The translations under genes and the position numbers were made by a program. The notes beneath the pieces were generated by a model, which saw only the letters and a list, made by a program, of their open reading frames with translations, made no database searches and was not told the DNA's origin. 6,692 bases of DNA from Candidatus Poribacteria bacterium (GTDB taxonomy: Bacteria > Poribacteria > WGA-4E > GCA-2687025). Each line of letters starts with the position of its first letter. The stretch's first letter is position 1. This document shows, one piece after another, positions 1 to 6,682 of the stretch. Location: NCBI GenBank assembly GCA_002687025.1, contig NYZG01000134.1:1-6692 (forward strand). Direction: 5' to 3'.

Positions 1-524
1 AGAAGCAGCTCCGTGCCTCGCATCGCCGCGAGCGTGTCGAATCCCTCGATGAGGTCTGGGAACTGCACGAGGAACTTCCCCGCCCCAAGCCGCAGGCACT
101 CGCGGCCCAGACGCAGCGTGAAGCGCCAGTACGGGTTGTCCGCGTCATAGTCGAACGACGCGCTCTCGGGCGATTCGATGCACGGCTTGCACCACACCGT
201 CCCCGGCATCTCGACCCCCTCGCATCCGAGGTAGAGCGCCAGGCAGTTCGGCGCGAGATCGGGCGATACGTGCGGCGTCGCCTCCGCCAGGTACTCGGTG
301 TTCACGCAGCTACGCGCCGCCAGGTTCACGCGGTAGTCGTAGTCGCTCGTGGAGTAATGCGTCACCCATCCGGGCGGCTGCGGGAGCGCCGCGATCTGCT
401 CGAGCGGCGCGGTTCGCCGGGTCGTTACCTGCATCGCCGGCCGGCCGATGTCGCCGCCGTTCCACCAGGTGGTCAGCCGCTCTCGCACTTCGTCCATGTC
501 CTCGCGATATAGCAGTCCGGGCAT
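1..524 (-). CDS. Uroporphyrinogen-decarboxylase-like protein, N-terminal part (runs off the left edge)
   Basis: This reading frame is open from the ATG at 524-522 to the window edge, giving 174 codons of N-terminus. A GGAGA motif lies five bases upstream of the ATG, which supports this start. The protein opens MPGLLYREDMDEVRERLTTW. A WWNGGDIGRPA segment (about residues 20-30), LALYLGC (95-101), TVWCKPCIE (109-117) and a stretch near 149-171 with FLVQFPDLIEGFDTLAAMRG follow the pattern I know from URO-D-like proteins common in environmental bacteria. In that family the (beta/alpha)8 fold serves haem decarboxylases and corrinoid or cobalamin-linked methyltransferases. The C-terminal part, which would carry the metal or substrate residues, is outside the window, so the reaction is unknown. 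No signal peptide is visible, so it is probably cytoplasmic. It is divergent from the next gene across 170 bp. The family call is by recalled pattern, not a search. Confidence 0.75.
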   Translation of the reverse strand, partial: MPGLLYREDMDEVRERLTTWWNGGDIGRPAMQVTTRRTAPLEQIAALPQPPGWVTHYSTSDYDYRVNLAARSCVNTEYLAEATPHVSPDLAPNCLALYLGCEGVEMPGTVWCKPCIESPESASFDYDADNPYWRFTLRLGRECLRLGAGKFLVQFPDLIEGFDTLAAMRGTELL

Positions 525-562
525 GCGGGTCTCCGGGCGTCTCGTTCGGGTATGTCGAGCGG

Positions 563-575
563 TTGTTCGCAACAA
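563..575. promoter_or_regulatory. Palindrome TTGTTCGCAACAA, candidate operator or leader hairpin
   Basis: The sequence is a 5-3-5 inverted repeat, TTGTT-CGC-AACAA, between the divergent URO-D-like gene and the secreted-protein gene. It sits 38 bp upstream of the minus-strand ATG and about 120 bp upstream of the plus-strand ATG. AT-rich arms stand out in a GC-rich background. Its size and place fit a transcription-factor half-site pair, but only one copy is seen and no regulator is encoded nearby. Confidence 0.3.
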
Positions 576-694
576 GGAGTAGCCGTCCGATGCGCATTGC
601 GCACGGCCGAGGTCACGGGTATCCTCCCGCGCAGTCGTCACGGATCGCTACTCGGCTCTCCCTGCCGGGCGGCCCAATGAGGAGAATCCGCGCC

Positions 695-1384
695 ATGAAG
701 ACTCTGATCGGCGCCTGTGTCGCTCTCGCCTTCGCGTTGAACGCCTACGCGGTGGAGTGGGCGCATGTCGACATCCAGGAACACGCGACGACGGAGCTGG
801 ACATCGAGTGGTGGACCGGGAACGCCGGCGACAGCACCTATAGCCGGCTGCCCATCGGCGAGACCGCCGACTTCATCGGCCCCGACGGCCCCGTGCCGTT
901 CCACATCGAGGTGGGCGCGGTCGCCCTGAACGGCACGAACGCCGCGCAGTTCCCGTTGGAGGTCACAGGCATCCCCGTCGAGGGAAAGGCCAAGTTCCTG
1001 TACTTCCTTCACGCCACCGGTTGGGAATTCGCAGGCGGCCCGAGCTATCAGTTCGTGCTGAATTACGACGACGGCAGCGAGGAACGGCTTGACATGATCA
1101 CCCACGAGAACTCGGACGACTGGTGCCACCACACGGCCGAGCCACCCGACCCGGACTCCATCTGGGGATGGGTCATGCTGGAGGGGCCTCCCTGCAACGG
1201 CTCGGGACTCATCAACACGCGCTGGGAGAACCCCAGGCCGAACGATCGCATCGCCACGCTCGACATGATAAGCCTCGGAACCGCGGCAGTGCCGATAATC
1301 GCCGGGGTAACACTCGGCGACGCGATCCTGGCCGTCGAGGCCGAAGGACGGCTCACCACGTCGTGGGCGAGGTTGAAGCGGTAA
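695..1384 (+). CDS. Secreted protein with a jelly-roll/NPCBM-like module
   Basis: The chosen start at 695 gives 229 residues beginning MKTLIGACVALAFALNAYA, a signal peptide with a short basic N-region, a hydrophobic core and an AYA cleavage motif before V20. An ATG at 677, six codons upstream, and the longer frame from 563 would bury the signal peptide behind extra residues. GAGGAG at 679-684 lies ten bases before the chosen ATG. The mature part is rich in beta-type sequence. A block at about residues 122-192 (VLNYDDGSEE, ENSDDW, INTRWENPRPNDRIATLDM) resembles galactose-binding or NPCBM-like carbohydrate modules attached to secreted glycan-acting proteins. There is no catalytic domain, so it may be a stand-alone binding protein. 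Cysteines at 144 and 167 could form a disulphide after export. It ends in a basic tail, RLTTSWARLKR. The ligand is unknown, and the family call is by recalled pattern. Confidence 0.75.
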   Translation: MKTLIGACVALAFALNAYAVEWAHVDIQEHATTELDIEWWTGNAGDSTYSRLPIGETADFIGPDGPVPFHIEVGAVALNGTNAAQFPLEVTGIPVEGKAKFLYFLHATGWEFAGGPSYQFVLNYDDGSEERLDMITHENSDDWCHHTAEPPDPDSIWGWVMLEGPPCNGSGLINTRWENPRPNDRIATLDMISLGTAAVPIIAGVTLGDAILAVEAEGRLTTSWARLKR

Positions 1385-1425
1385 GCACGCCTCACCGCGT
1401 CAACGCGGAAAATGATGTCCATGCG

Positions 1426-1460
1426 TCGGGCGTCAGCCCTTTCCATCTGCTGACGCCCGA
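1426..1460 (+). terminator. Perfect 12-bp inverted repeat after the secreted-protein gene, probable terminator hairpin
   Basis: TCGGGCGTCAGC (1426-1437) pairs fully with GCTGACGCCCGA (1449-1460) around an 11-nt pyrimidine-rich loop. One GU pair and one CG pair can extend the stem outwards. It begins 41 bases after the stop codon and lies before the next same-strand gene. No T-run follows, so it is not a classic intrinsic terminator. It could instead be a 3' stabilising stem or a Rho-type end. Confidence 0.45.
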
Positions 1461-1634
1461 TGGCTGGCGAGCGCGAGCGCGCCGCGCCATCGCTGCCAGA
1501 CCCGCGCTTGCGACACCCGATTAGATGAATCCGCGCGGTTTGGGCCGCGTAGGTATAGGGTGTCGTCGTGAGCGATCTCCGGCCGTAGCGCCGGTACTCC
1601 GCGCGCATCGCGCGCCGTCCTGGACCGTGCGGAA

Positions 1635-2465
1635 ATGTACAAGCACCTTCAGCGCCGGACCTTCGAGGTCATTGAGAAGGGCGACAGCAGCGACTGGCTC
1701 AGTCGTGTCGTCGATGCCTTCCTCGCAACGCTCATCGTGGCGAACATCACCGGGATGTGCCTCGCCACGATGCAGCAGGTTCACTCCACGCTCAACACGA
1801 TCATCCTCGACATCGACAAGATCGCGCTGTACGTCTTCACGGCGGAATATCTGCTGCGCCTCTGGTCGTGCACCACGGAGCCGCCGTACGAGCGGGCCAT
1901 TCTGGGCCGACTGCGCTTCGCGCGCACGCCGATGCTGCTCATCGACATGGCCGCGATCCTCCCTTTCTGGATCAGCGCCGGCATCGCCGCCGGCCTCATA
2001 CCGGCATTCATAAGCGCCGACACGCAGCACGCCCTCCTCCTGCTTCGTATCCTCCGCATCATCAAGATCGCGCGCTACTTCGAGTCGGTGCGAACGCTGG
2101 GAAACGTAATCAGCAGTAAGCACGAGGAGCTGAGCATCGCCGCCCTCGCCGAGGTAATCCTACTCATCGTCTCGTCGAGCCTCCTCTACTTCGTGGAACA
2201 CGATCTCCAGCCCGAGAAGTTCTCCAGCATACCGGCCGCGATGTGGTGGGGTATGTCGACGCTCACCACCGTCGGTTACGGCGACATCATCCCCATCTCG
2301 CCGTTCGGCAAGTTCCTCGCGATGGCCATCTCCCTGATCGGCATCACGATGTTCGCTGTGCCCATGGGCATACTGGGCTCCGGCTTCGTCGAGGAGATGG
2401 AACGCAAGCGCGCCGGGCACGCGCCCTGCCCATCGTGCCAGGAAAACATCCCGCGGCACCGCTAG
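1635..2465 (+). CDS. Voltage-gated potassium channel, six-transmembrane
   Basis: A 276-residue inner-membrane channel subunit, expected to form tetramers that pass K+ when the membrane depolarises. Visible in order: S1 (about 28-46), S2 (62-78, with E71), S3 (99-116, LLIDMAAILPF with D104), an S4 sensor with R138, R141, K144 and R147 every third residue, S5 (170-188), the pore helix and filter TVGYGD (212-217), and S6 (226-253) with AVPMG near the gate hinge. The length is usual for bacterial Kv-type channels lacking RCK or cyclic-nucleotide domains. After S6 there is only a short tail of about 25 residues with charged MERKR and a CPSC pair (C265, C268). An in-frame stop lies at 1569-1571 and no ATG, GTG or TTG occurs in frame before 1635, so this start is the first possible. 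Its SD is weak (TGGA at 1621-1624). It stands alone between intergenic gaps of 250 and 183 bp. Confidence 0.93.
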   Translation: MYKHLQRRTFEVIEKGDSSDWLSRVVDAFLATLIVANITGMCLATMQQVHSTLNTIILDIDKIALYVFTAEYLLRLWSCTTEPPYERAILGRLRFARTPMLLIDMAAILPFWISAGIAAGLIPAFISADTQHALLLLRILRIIKIARYFESVRTLGNVISSKHEELSIAALAEVILLIVSSSLLYFVEHDLQPEKFSSIPAAMWWGMSTLTTVGYGDIIPISPFGKFLAMAISLIGITMFAVPMGILGSGFVEEMERKRAGHAPCPSCQENIPRHR

Positions 2466-2648
2466 CGCCATACTCGCCGCCCGCACAGCCGCCATCGACG
2501 CCACACGTGTCCCGCTCCCTTCCTCGGCGAACAGCCATGACGCTGCTGTGACTCCTCCGGTGGGATGACACGCATCCGGTTCGTGGCGCACACTGTGGCG
2601 TGTGGTGGCTAGGCGGGGCAGCGACGGCGATTCACAGGGGACCACGGA

Positions 2649-3467
2649 ATGCATCGAGTAGAGCTGGGTAGCACTGGGATAGAGGCCTCTTATCTGACGT
2701 TCGGAACCGGCAGCACGACGCGCGCCGAGGGGTCCGCGCAGGTACGTCTGGGGTTCGACGCCTGCGTGGAGCTGCTGCACTACGGCGTGGAGCAGGGCAT
2801 TCGGTCCATCGACACCGCCGACGGCTACAAGTCCCACAGTCACGTGGCCGAAGTGGTCAAGACGTTCGGCCGAGACGCGCTAACCTTGACGACGAAGACC
2901 GGCGCAAAAGACGCCGAGAAGGCGAAGGCGGACATCCCCAGGTTCCTCGACGAGCTGGGCGTGGAACACATCGACGTACTGCTGATGCACTACATGACCG
3001 AGCGAGACTGGCCGACGACACGAGCTCCCGTGATGGAGGTCCTGTCCGGCTACAAGGAGCAAGGCCTCGTCCGGGCGGTGGGCGTCTCGTGCCACGACTT
3101 CGGCGCCCTCGAATCCGCCGCCGCCGAAGACTGGGTCGATGTCGTGCTCGCGCGCATCAACCACGACGGCGCCGAGATGGACGGAACGCCCGCGGACATC
3201 ACCACGGTCCTACAGCGCGCGCACGGCGCCGGAAAGGCCGTGTGCGGGATGAAGATATTCGCCGAGGGACCACTCGCCTCCGACTACCGAGGCGCGATCG
3301 GCTTCGCCTACGACCTCGACTGCGTGCACACCCTCACGATCGGCATGGAGAGCGTCGCGGACGTCGACGCCAACGTCGCCTACATCAACGAACTGCACGG
3401 AGCCACTCCGCCGACCGGCGCAACGCTGCCCCGCCCGAGACCGACGGCTGACGGCGCCCCCGCGTAG
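2649..3467 (+). CDS. Aldo/keto reductase, first of a tandem pair
   Basis: A 272-residue cytoplasmic aldo/keto reductase, expected to reduce an aldehyde or ketone (or oxidise an alcohol) with NADP(H). The AKR tetrad is complete at the expected spacing: D55 and Y60 in IDTADGY, K83 in TTKTGAKD, and H114 in VLLMH. VGVSCHD (144-150), NHDG (171-174) and TIGMES with N242 correspond to the later barrel strands and the cofactor phosphate region. The sequence is shorter than the usual 310-340 residues, and the long C-terminal substrate loops are missing. It ends in a Pro/Thr-rich tail of about 20 residues. AGGGGA at 2636-2641 sits seven bases before the ATG. It aligns without gaps over residues 1-250 with the next gene at about 59% identity (147 of 250 by hand), so the two arose by duplication. 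The substrate cannot be told. Confidence 0.9.
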   Translation: MHRVELGSTGIEASYLTFGTGSTTRAEGSAQVRLGFDACVELLHYGVEQGIRSIDTADGYKSHSHVAEVVKTFGRDALTLTTKTGAKDAEKAKADIPRFLDELGVEHIDVLLMHYMTERDWPTTRAPVMEVLSGYKEQGLVRAVGVSCHDFGALESAAAEDWVDVVLARINHDGAEMDGTPADITTVLQRAHGAGKAVCGMKIFAEGPLASDYRGAIGFAYDLDCVHTLTIGMESVADVDANVAYINELHGATPPTGATLPRPRPTADGAPA

Positions 3468-3473
3468 ACCCCA

Positions 3474-3506
3474 TGCGGCCGGCGGACATGGCGTACAATG
3501 GCCGCA
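3474..3506 (+). repeat. 7-bp inverted repeat between the two reductase genes, with an internal TACAAT box
   Basis: TGCGGCC (3474-3480) is the exact reverse complement of GGCCGCA (3500-3506), with a 19-nt spacer, starting six bases after the first reductase stop. TACAAT at 3494-3499, inside the spacer, is one base from the sigma-70 -10 consensus, but no good -35 lies 16-18 bp upstream. It may be a processing or attenuation stem between the two genes, or a chance GC-rich match. Confidence 0.25.
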
Positions 3507-3564
3507 CAGGCTGGTCGCGCCGGAAAGAGCGGGCCCGCACGCGGATATTCAGGAGGCAAACCCG

Positions 3565-4368
3565 GTGCACAAGGTGGTGTTGGGCCGGACGGGCATCGAG
3601 AGCTCGTACCTGTCGATGGGTACGGGCACCGTCGGGGGCGGCCAGGCGTCGAATCAAACGAGGCTTGGGCACGACGAGCTCGTGCAGCTGTTCGGTTACG
3701 CGCACGACAGAGGCGTAACGACCATCGACTGCGCCGACTCGTACGGATCGCATCCACACGTGGCGGATCATGTCCGGGCCGTCGGCCGAGACAACGTGCT
3801 CATCGCGACGAAGACCGGCGCCAAGGATGCCGACAAGGCCCGCGCCGATATCGTCCGCTATCTCGCCGAACTGGACACCGATCGGCTGGATGTCGTGCTC
3901 ATGCACGGCATGGGCCACTCGGGATGGCCCACCGACCGGCGCCCGGTCATGGACACGCTCTCGGAGTTCAGGCGGCAAGGGGTCATCGGCGCGGTAGGGG
4001 TGTCGTGTCACGACCACGGGGCGCTCCGCTCGGCCGCGGATCAGGAGTGGGTCGACTTCGTGCTCGCCAGGATCAACCACGACGGCGTCCGCATGGACGG
4101 GTCGCCCGACGAGATCGTCGCCACCCTACGTCGCATCCACGGCGCCGGGAAGGCCGTCTGTGGCATGAAGGTCGTCGGGCAGGGCCCCCTCGTCGAGCAG
4201 TATCGCGACGCGATCGAGTTCGTCTACGACCTCGACTGCGTGGACATGATGACCATCGGCATGGAGTCGCGCGCGGAGATCGACGCCAACGTCGCGTGTA
4301 TCGAGGAACTGCACGGGCCCGTGCCGCCTCCCGCGGCCGCCGTCGCCGAGGGCGCGCGCGTAGCCTGA
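3565..4368 (+). CDS. Aldo/keto reductase, second of a tandem pair
   Basis: A 267-residue reductase starting with GTG, set by a perfect AGGAGG at 3551-3556 eight bases upstream. With this start the protein begins MHKVVLGRTGIESSYLSMGT and lines up residue for residue with the first reductase. The AKR tetrad is D55, Y60, K83 and H114, and the cofactor region is TIGMES to N242. Conserved cysteines at 148, 199 and 225 are shared by both copies. The pair differs most at residues 21-32 and 41-50 and around 115-119, just after the catalytic His; the early part and the post-His loop commonly shape the substrate pocket in AKRs. They may therefore act on different substrates or on successive steps. The kinase gene follows after 14 nt, so the two are probably co-transcribed. 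The C-terminus is Pro/Ala-rich and likely disordered. Confidence 0.9.
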   Translation: MHKVVLGRTGIESSYLSMGTGTVGGGQASNQTRLGHDELVQLFGYAHDRGVTTIDCADSYGSHPHVADHVRAVGRDNVLIATKTGAKDADKARADIVRYLAELDTDRLDVVLMHGMGHSGWPTDRRPVMDTLSEFRRQGVIGAVGVSCHDHGALRSAADQEWVDFVLARINHDGVRMDGSPDEIVATLRRIHGAGKAVCGMKVVGQGPLVEQYRDAIEFVYDLDCVDMMTIGMESRAEIDANVACIEELHGPVPPPAAAVAEGARVA

Positions 4369-4382
4369 CGTCCGCCCGAGGC

Positions 4383-5255
4383 GTGCCGCTGACCAGCAAG
4401 CTCGACCGCTATCTCGCCCAGATCCGCGAGGACATGCCGCAGTTGCGCCCGCGGTCTGCCAAGACTGCCGCCGATGGGCAATACAACGATGTCGTGATCG
4501 TGGACGACCGCATGGTGTGCCGCTTCCCCAAGCGCGACGCCCACGTCGAGGCGGCGGCGGCCTCCGTATCTCTCCTGGGCCGCATCCACGACCTGCTTCC
4601 GCTCGCCGTGCCGCACGCGGCCGGAGTGCATCTGAGCGGCCGCACGGCCGGCGCCGCGTACGTTGCATACCCATTCATCGCGGGCGAGCCATTCCACCGC
4701 GAGGCGTGGGAGTCGGTCTCAGCCGCCGAGGTCCGCCGGACGATCGCCGCACAGTTGGCGGCCTTCCTGCGGGCGCTGCACGGCGTGGATCTGGACCGTG
4801 TGGCCGACCTGGCCCTGCCGTCCGCGGACGTCGCGGCTTGGGAGGCGATGTACGCCTCCATCCGCGCGCGTCTCTTCGAATACATGCGACCCGATGCGCG
4901 TGCGGCCGTGGTGGATCACTTCGATGCGTTGCTCGCCGGTCTCGACTTCACGCCGCGCTTGATCCACGGCGACTTCGGGACATCGAATCTGCTGTACGAC
5001 CGGGCCGCGAAGCGAATCACGGGAGTCATCGACTTCGACGGCGCGGGCCCGGGCGACCCGGCGACAGACATCGCCGCGTTGATGTCATACGGCGATGAGT
5101 TCATGTCCCTGCTCGTTGGCGAGTACCCCGGTAGCGAATCCCTTCTCGGGCGGGCGAGGCTGTACCGGGGAACGTTCGCGTTGCAGGAGGCCCTGTTCGG
5201 GATTGAACACGGCGATTCCGACGCGTTCGACGCCGGCATCGAGGAGTACCGCTGA
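4383..5255 (+). CDS. Aminoglycoside phosphotransferase (APH)/choline-kinase-fold small-molecule kinase
   Basis: About 290 residues, a normal length for the APH family, which transfers ATP gamma-phosphate to a hydroxyl of a small molecule such as an aminoglycoside, sugar or choline. Residues are numbered from the GTG at 4383. An N-lobe with CRFPK (K50, likely the ATP lysine) and VEAA (E56) comes first. The catalytic loop is LIHGDFGTSN (193-202), with D197 as base and N202 as metal ligand. The metal loop is VIDFDGAGPGDPATDIA (215-231), with D217. The start is uncertain: GTG at 4383 is 14 nt after the reductase stop, but GAGG at 4378-4381 is too close to it and would better serve an in-frame CTG at 4389. 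The ATG at 4434 would remove 17 residues before the lobe. Family resemblance alone does not make this a resistance gene; its place after two reductases suggests a metabolic kinase. Confidence 0.88.
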   Translation: MPLTSKLDRYLAQIREDMPQLRPRSAKTAADGQYNDVVIVDDRMVCRFPKRDAHVEAAAASVSLLGRIHDLLPLAVPHAAGVHLSGRTAGAAYVAYPFIAGEPFHREAWESVSAAEVRRTIAAQLAAFLRALHGVDLDRVADLALPSADVAAWEAMYASIRARLFEYMRPDARAAVVDHFDALLAGLDFTPRLIHGDFGTSNLLYDRAAKRITGVIDFDGAGPGDPATDIAALMSYGDEFMSLLVGEYPGSESLLGRARLYRGTFALQEALFGIEHGDSDAFDAGIEEYR

Positions 5256-5262
5256 CGCGGAC

Positions 5263-5505
5263 TCACGCCCCGAGCAGCGCGCGTAGCCTGCAAGTAACGG
5301 CCGCGTCGCGCGCGCCGATGTGATCGACGCGAAGCGTCCCGCCACGGCCCGCCTTGAGGGGGTCGGCGCCCGCGGACAGCAGTAGCTCAACGATGGGGAT
5401 GTCCGACGCGGCCACGGCGCGCGTCAGGGCCGTCTCGGACCAGCGATTCTCGGCGTTGACGTCCGCTCCCGCGCCGAGAAGCGCGCGCCGTCTCAATCCA
5501 TCCAT
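5263..5505 (-). pseudogene. Out-of-frame 3' end of the ankyrin-repeat gene
   Basis: This frame encodes the expected continuation of the ankyrin array: ALLGAGADVNAENRW, then SETALTRAVAASDIPIVELL and LSAGADPLKAG, ending RLRALLGA before a TGA at 5265-5263. It joins the upstream frame if one CG/GC dinucleotide is added to, or one base removed from, the alternating run at 5481-5488. Adding two bases restores the exact repeat spacing ETARALLGAGADVN. The ATG at 5505 has no SD and lies in the middle of a repeat, so it is unlikely to be a true start. The stop is only seven bases from the convergent kinase stop, leaving no room for a terminator between them. Confidence 0.7.
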
Positions 5506-6277
5506 GCGTGCACGCAGCCATCAGGGGCGTGTCCCGGCTGTCGTCCCTGGCGTCTACCTGTGGCGCATCCGCGTCCATAGTCGCCCGCAGGGCCTCCGTC
5601 AGACCCAGAGCCGCCGCCGCGTGGGTCGACACCTGGGAGCCCAACTCCATCAGCGCGGTCGCCACGTCGTCCTGCCCATAGTGTGCCGCTTCCTCCAGGG
5701 GCGTGCGGTTGCGCTTCAGGCTCCGCCGTCCGAGCAGGGGCGGATACGCGGCGGCGTGCGCGCGGGCCATCTCGACATCGCCCACCATCGCCGCGGTGAA
5801 GATGTCGTGACGCGCTCCGTTGTCCAGCAGCACACTGACCTTGTTTGGCGCCGGCGCGTCGGCCGATGTGTGCTCGATGGCAGTGTAGAGCGCGCTCTCC
5901 GCCGATCCGGCCACGTTGGGGTCGGCGCCCGCCTCCAACAGCACGCGCAGCATGTCCACGTCGCCCTCCCACGCAGCGAGGACGATCGCCGGGGCGATGC
6001 CCTTATTCTCGTTGTACCCGAGGGCGTTCACATCGGCGCCGCAGTCGAGGAGCATCGTCATCATCTCGACTCGGCCTGGGCGGACGGCGATGTGGGTCAG
6101 CGGCGTATTCGTTCCGTATGACGCCCGTGGCGCGGCGTGGGCGTCGGGCGCGCGCTCGTGGACCGCCTCGGGCCGGGCGTCGAGGATCGCGCGGGCGCGT
6201 TGTACCTCGTTCGCGTCGAGCGCCGTCCATAGGGCTGGCGTGGCCGTCATATCCGTGGATGGGTGATCCGGCGCCAT
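5387..6277 (-). CDS. Ankyrin-repeat protein, as sequenced (frame ends after a frameshift)
   Basis: Starts at the ATG at 6277-6275, with AGGAGA (minus strand of 6282-6287) four to five bases upstream, giving MAPDHPSTDMTATPALWTAL. The frame stays open a further 77 codons upstream to 6508, but that part has no ankyrin character. The protein has no signal peptide and is built of ankyrin repeats that bind partner proteins. Repeats are visible near residues 58-87 (LLDCGADVNALG), 94-123 (LLEAGADPNVAG), 128-159 (LLDNGARHD), 160-182, 191-220 (RTPLEEAAHYGQDD) and 249-266 (TPLMAACTHGWIETARA). After residue 266 the frame turns into Arg/Gly-rich, non-ankyrin sequence for about 30 residues to a stop at 5387-5389. 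The missing repeat continues in another frame, so this 296-residue product is probably a broken version of a protein of about 337 residues. Confidence 0.75.
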   Translation of the reverse strand: MAPDHPSTDMTATPALWTALDANEVQRARAILDARPEAVHERAPDAHAAPRASYGTNTPLTHIAVRPGRVEMMTMLLDCGADVNALGYNENKGIAPAIVLAAWEGDVDMLRVLLEAGADPNVAGSAESALYTAIEHTSADAPAPNKVSVLLDNGARHDIFTAAMVGDVEMARAHAAAYPPLLGRRSLKRNRTPLEEAAHYGQDDVATALMELGSQVSTHAAAALGLTEALRATMDADAPQVDARDDSRDTPLMAACTHGWIETARASRRGSGRQRRESLVRDGPDARRGRVGHPHR

Positions 6278-6435
6278 TTCGTCTCCTGTATCCTGAGCCA
6301 ACGGCCGCCCTTCGAGACCAACGCCGCATCCCAGCGCGTCGTTGCACGGCGCGGCTGACGCAACGTGGTGGCGCGACACGCCGTAAACCGTCCATGAGGT
6401 GATCGGGCGAGAGAATCCAGCGTCAAGGGGCAGCA

Positions 6436-6603
6436 ATGACCAACGAGGCCAGGCAACGTAACGGCGACGCGACGCTGAGGTCCTTCGCGCCGCTGTTGGA
6501 CCGGACATGGGTTGCCGAGGGCGACGGCCCGATGGGCAGATACACGTGCGAGCGCCGCTTCGAGCGCGTCCTACAGCGCAAGTTCGTCCGCATGACGAGG
6601 TAG
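6436..6603 (+). CDS. 55-residue ORF resembling the N-terminus of a DUF1579-like beta-barrel protein, probably truncated
   Basis: AAGGGG at 6425-6430 precedes the ATG by five bases, a good ribosome site. The peptide begins MTNEARQRNGDATLRSFAPL. It then has LLDRTWVAEGDGPMGRYTC and FERVLQRKFVRMTR before TAG at 6601. The pattern 'PLL-x-x-TW-x-x-EG ... RFE-x-VL-x-x-KFVRM' is what I recall from the first strands of lipocalin-like or DUF1579-like proteins of about 140-180 residues, where the chain would go on. Here it stops after the third predicted strand and no frame downstream clearly continues it. It is either a decayed gene, a real truncation or a small protein. It is divergent from the ankyrin gene across 158 bp. 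Confidence 0.45.
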   Translation: MTNEARQRNGDATLRSFAPLLDRTWVAEGDGPMGRYTCERRFERVLQRKFVRMTR

Positions 6604-6659
6604 CCTCAGAAGGTGTGTAAGTAGGAAACGGCGGCGTAGACTTCCCGGACCTAAGAACC

Positions 6660-6678
6660 GCCGGGCAGAAGACCCGGC
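6660..6678 (+). repeat. Hairpin GCCGGG/CCCGGC near the right edge
   Basis: GCCGGG (6660-6665) and CCCGGC (6673-6678) form a perfect 6-bp stem with the 7-nt loop CAGAAGA. It is followed by AAAGGGAAGGAG, an SD-like purine run ending at 6690. This looks like a structured leader of a gene that begins just beyond the window. Confidence 0.35.
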
Positions 6679-6682
6679 AAAG

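Noticed and set aside
310..597. Minus-strand 95-codon frame overlapping the URO-D-like gene
   Set aside because: It is in a different frame from the recognised protein and is Arg/Ala-rich without domain features.
591..603. Two TGCGCA hexamers one base apart
   Set aside because: Short GC-rich palindromes of this kind are expected by chance in this composition.
563..694. Upstream ATG giving a longer secreted protein
   Set aside because: It would put over 40 residues before a typical signal peptide and overlaps the palindrome; the ATG at 695 with GAGGAG upstream fits better.
1521..2123. 200-residue minus-strand open frame under the potassium channel
   Set aside because: Composition is Arg/Glu/Asp-rich shadow coding opposite a clear channel gene; no recognisable domain or SD.
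3529..3538. 10-bp palindrome GCGGGCCCGC upstream of the second reductase
   Set aside because: Entirely G/C in a GC-rich spacer; no link to a known site and no second copy seen.
3498..4382. N-terminal 295 codons of a long open frame ending at 5255
   Set aside because: This part is Arg/Gly-rich, lies out of frame across the second reductase and has no domain character; the kinase begins only near 4383.
6278..6508. 77-codon upstream extension of the ankyrin frame
   Set aside because: It lacks ankyrin character, overlaps the start of the divergent 55-residue ORF, and a clear SD places the start at 6277.
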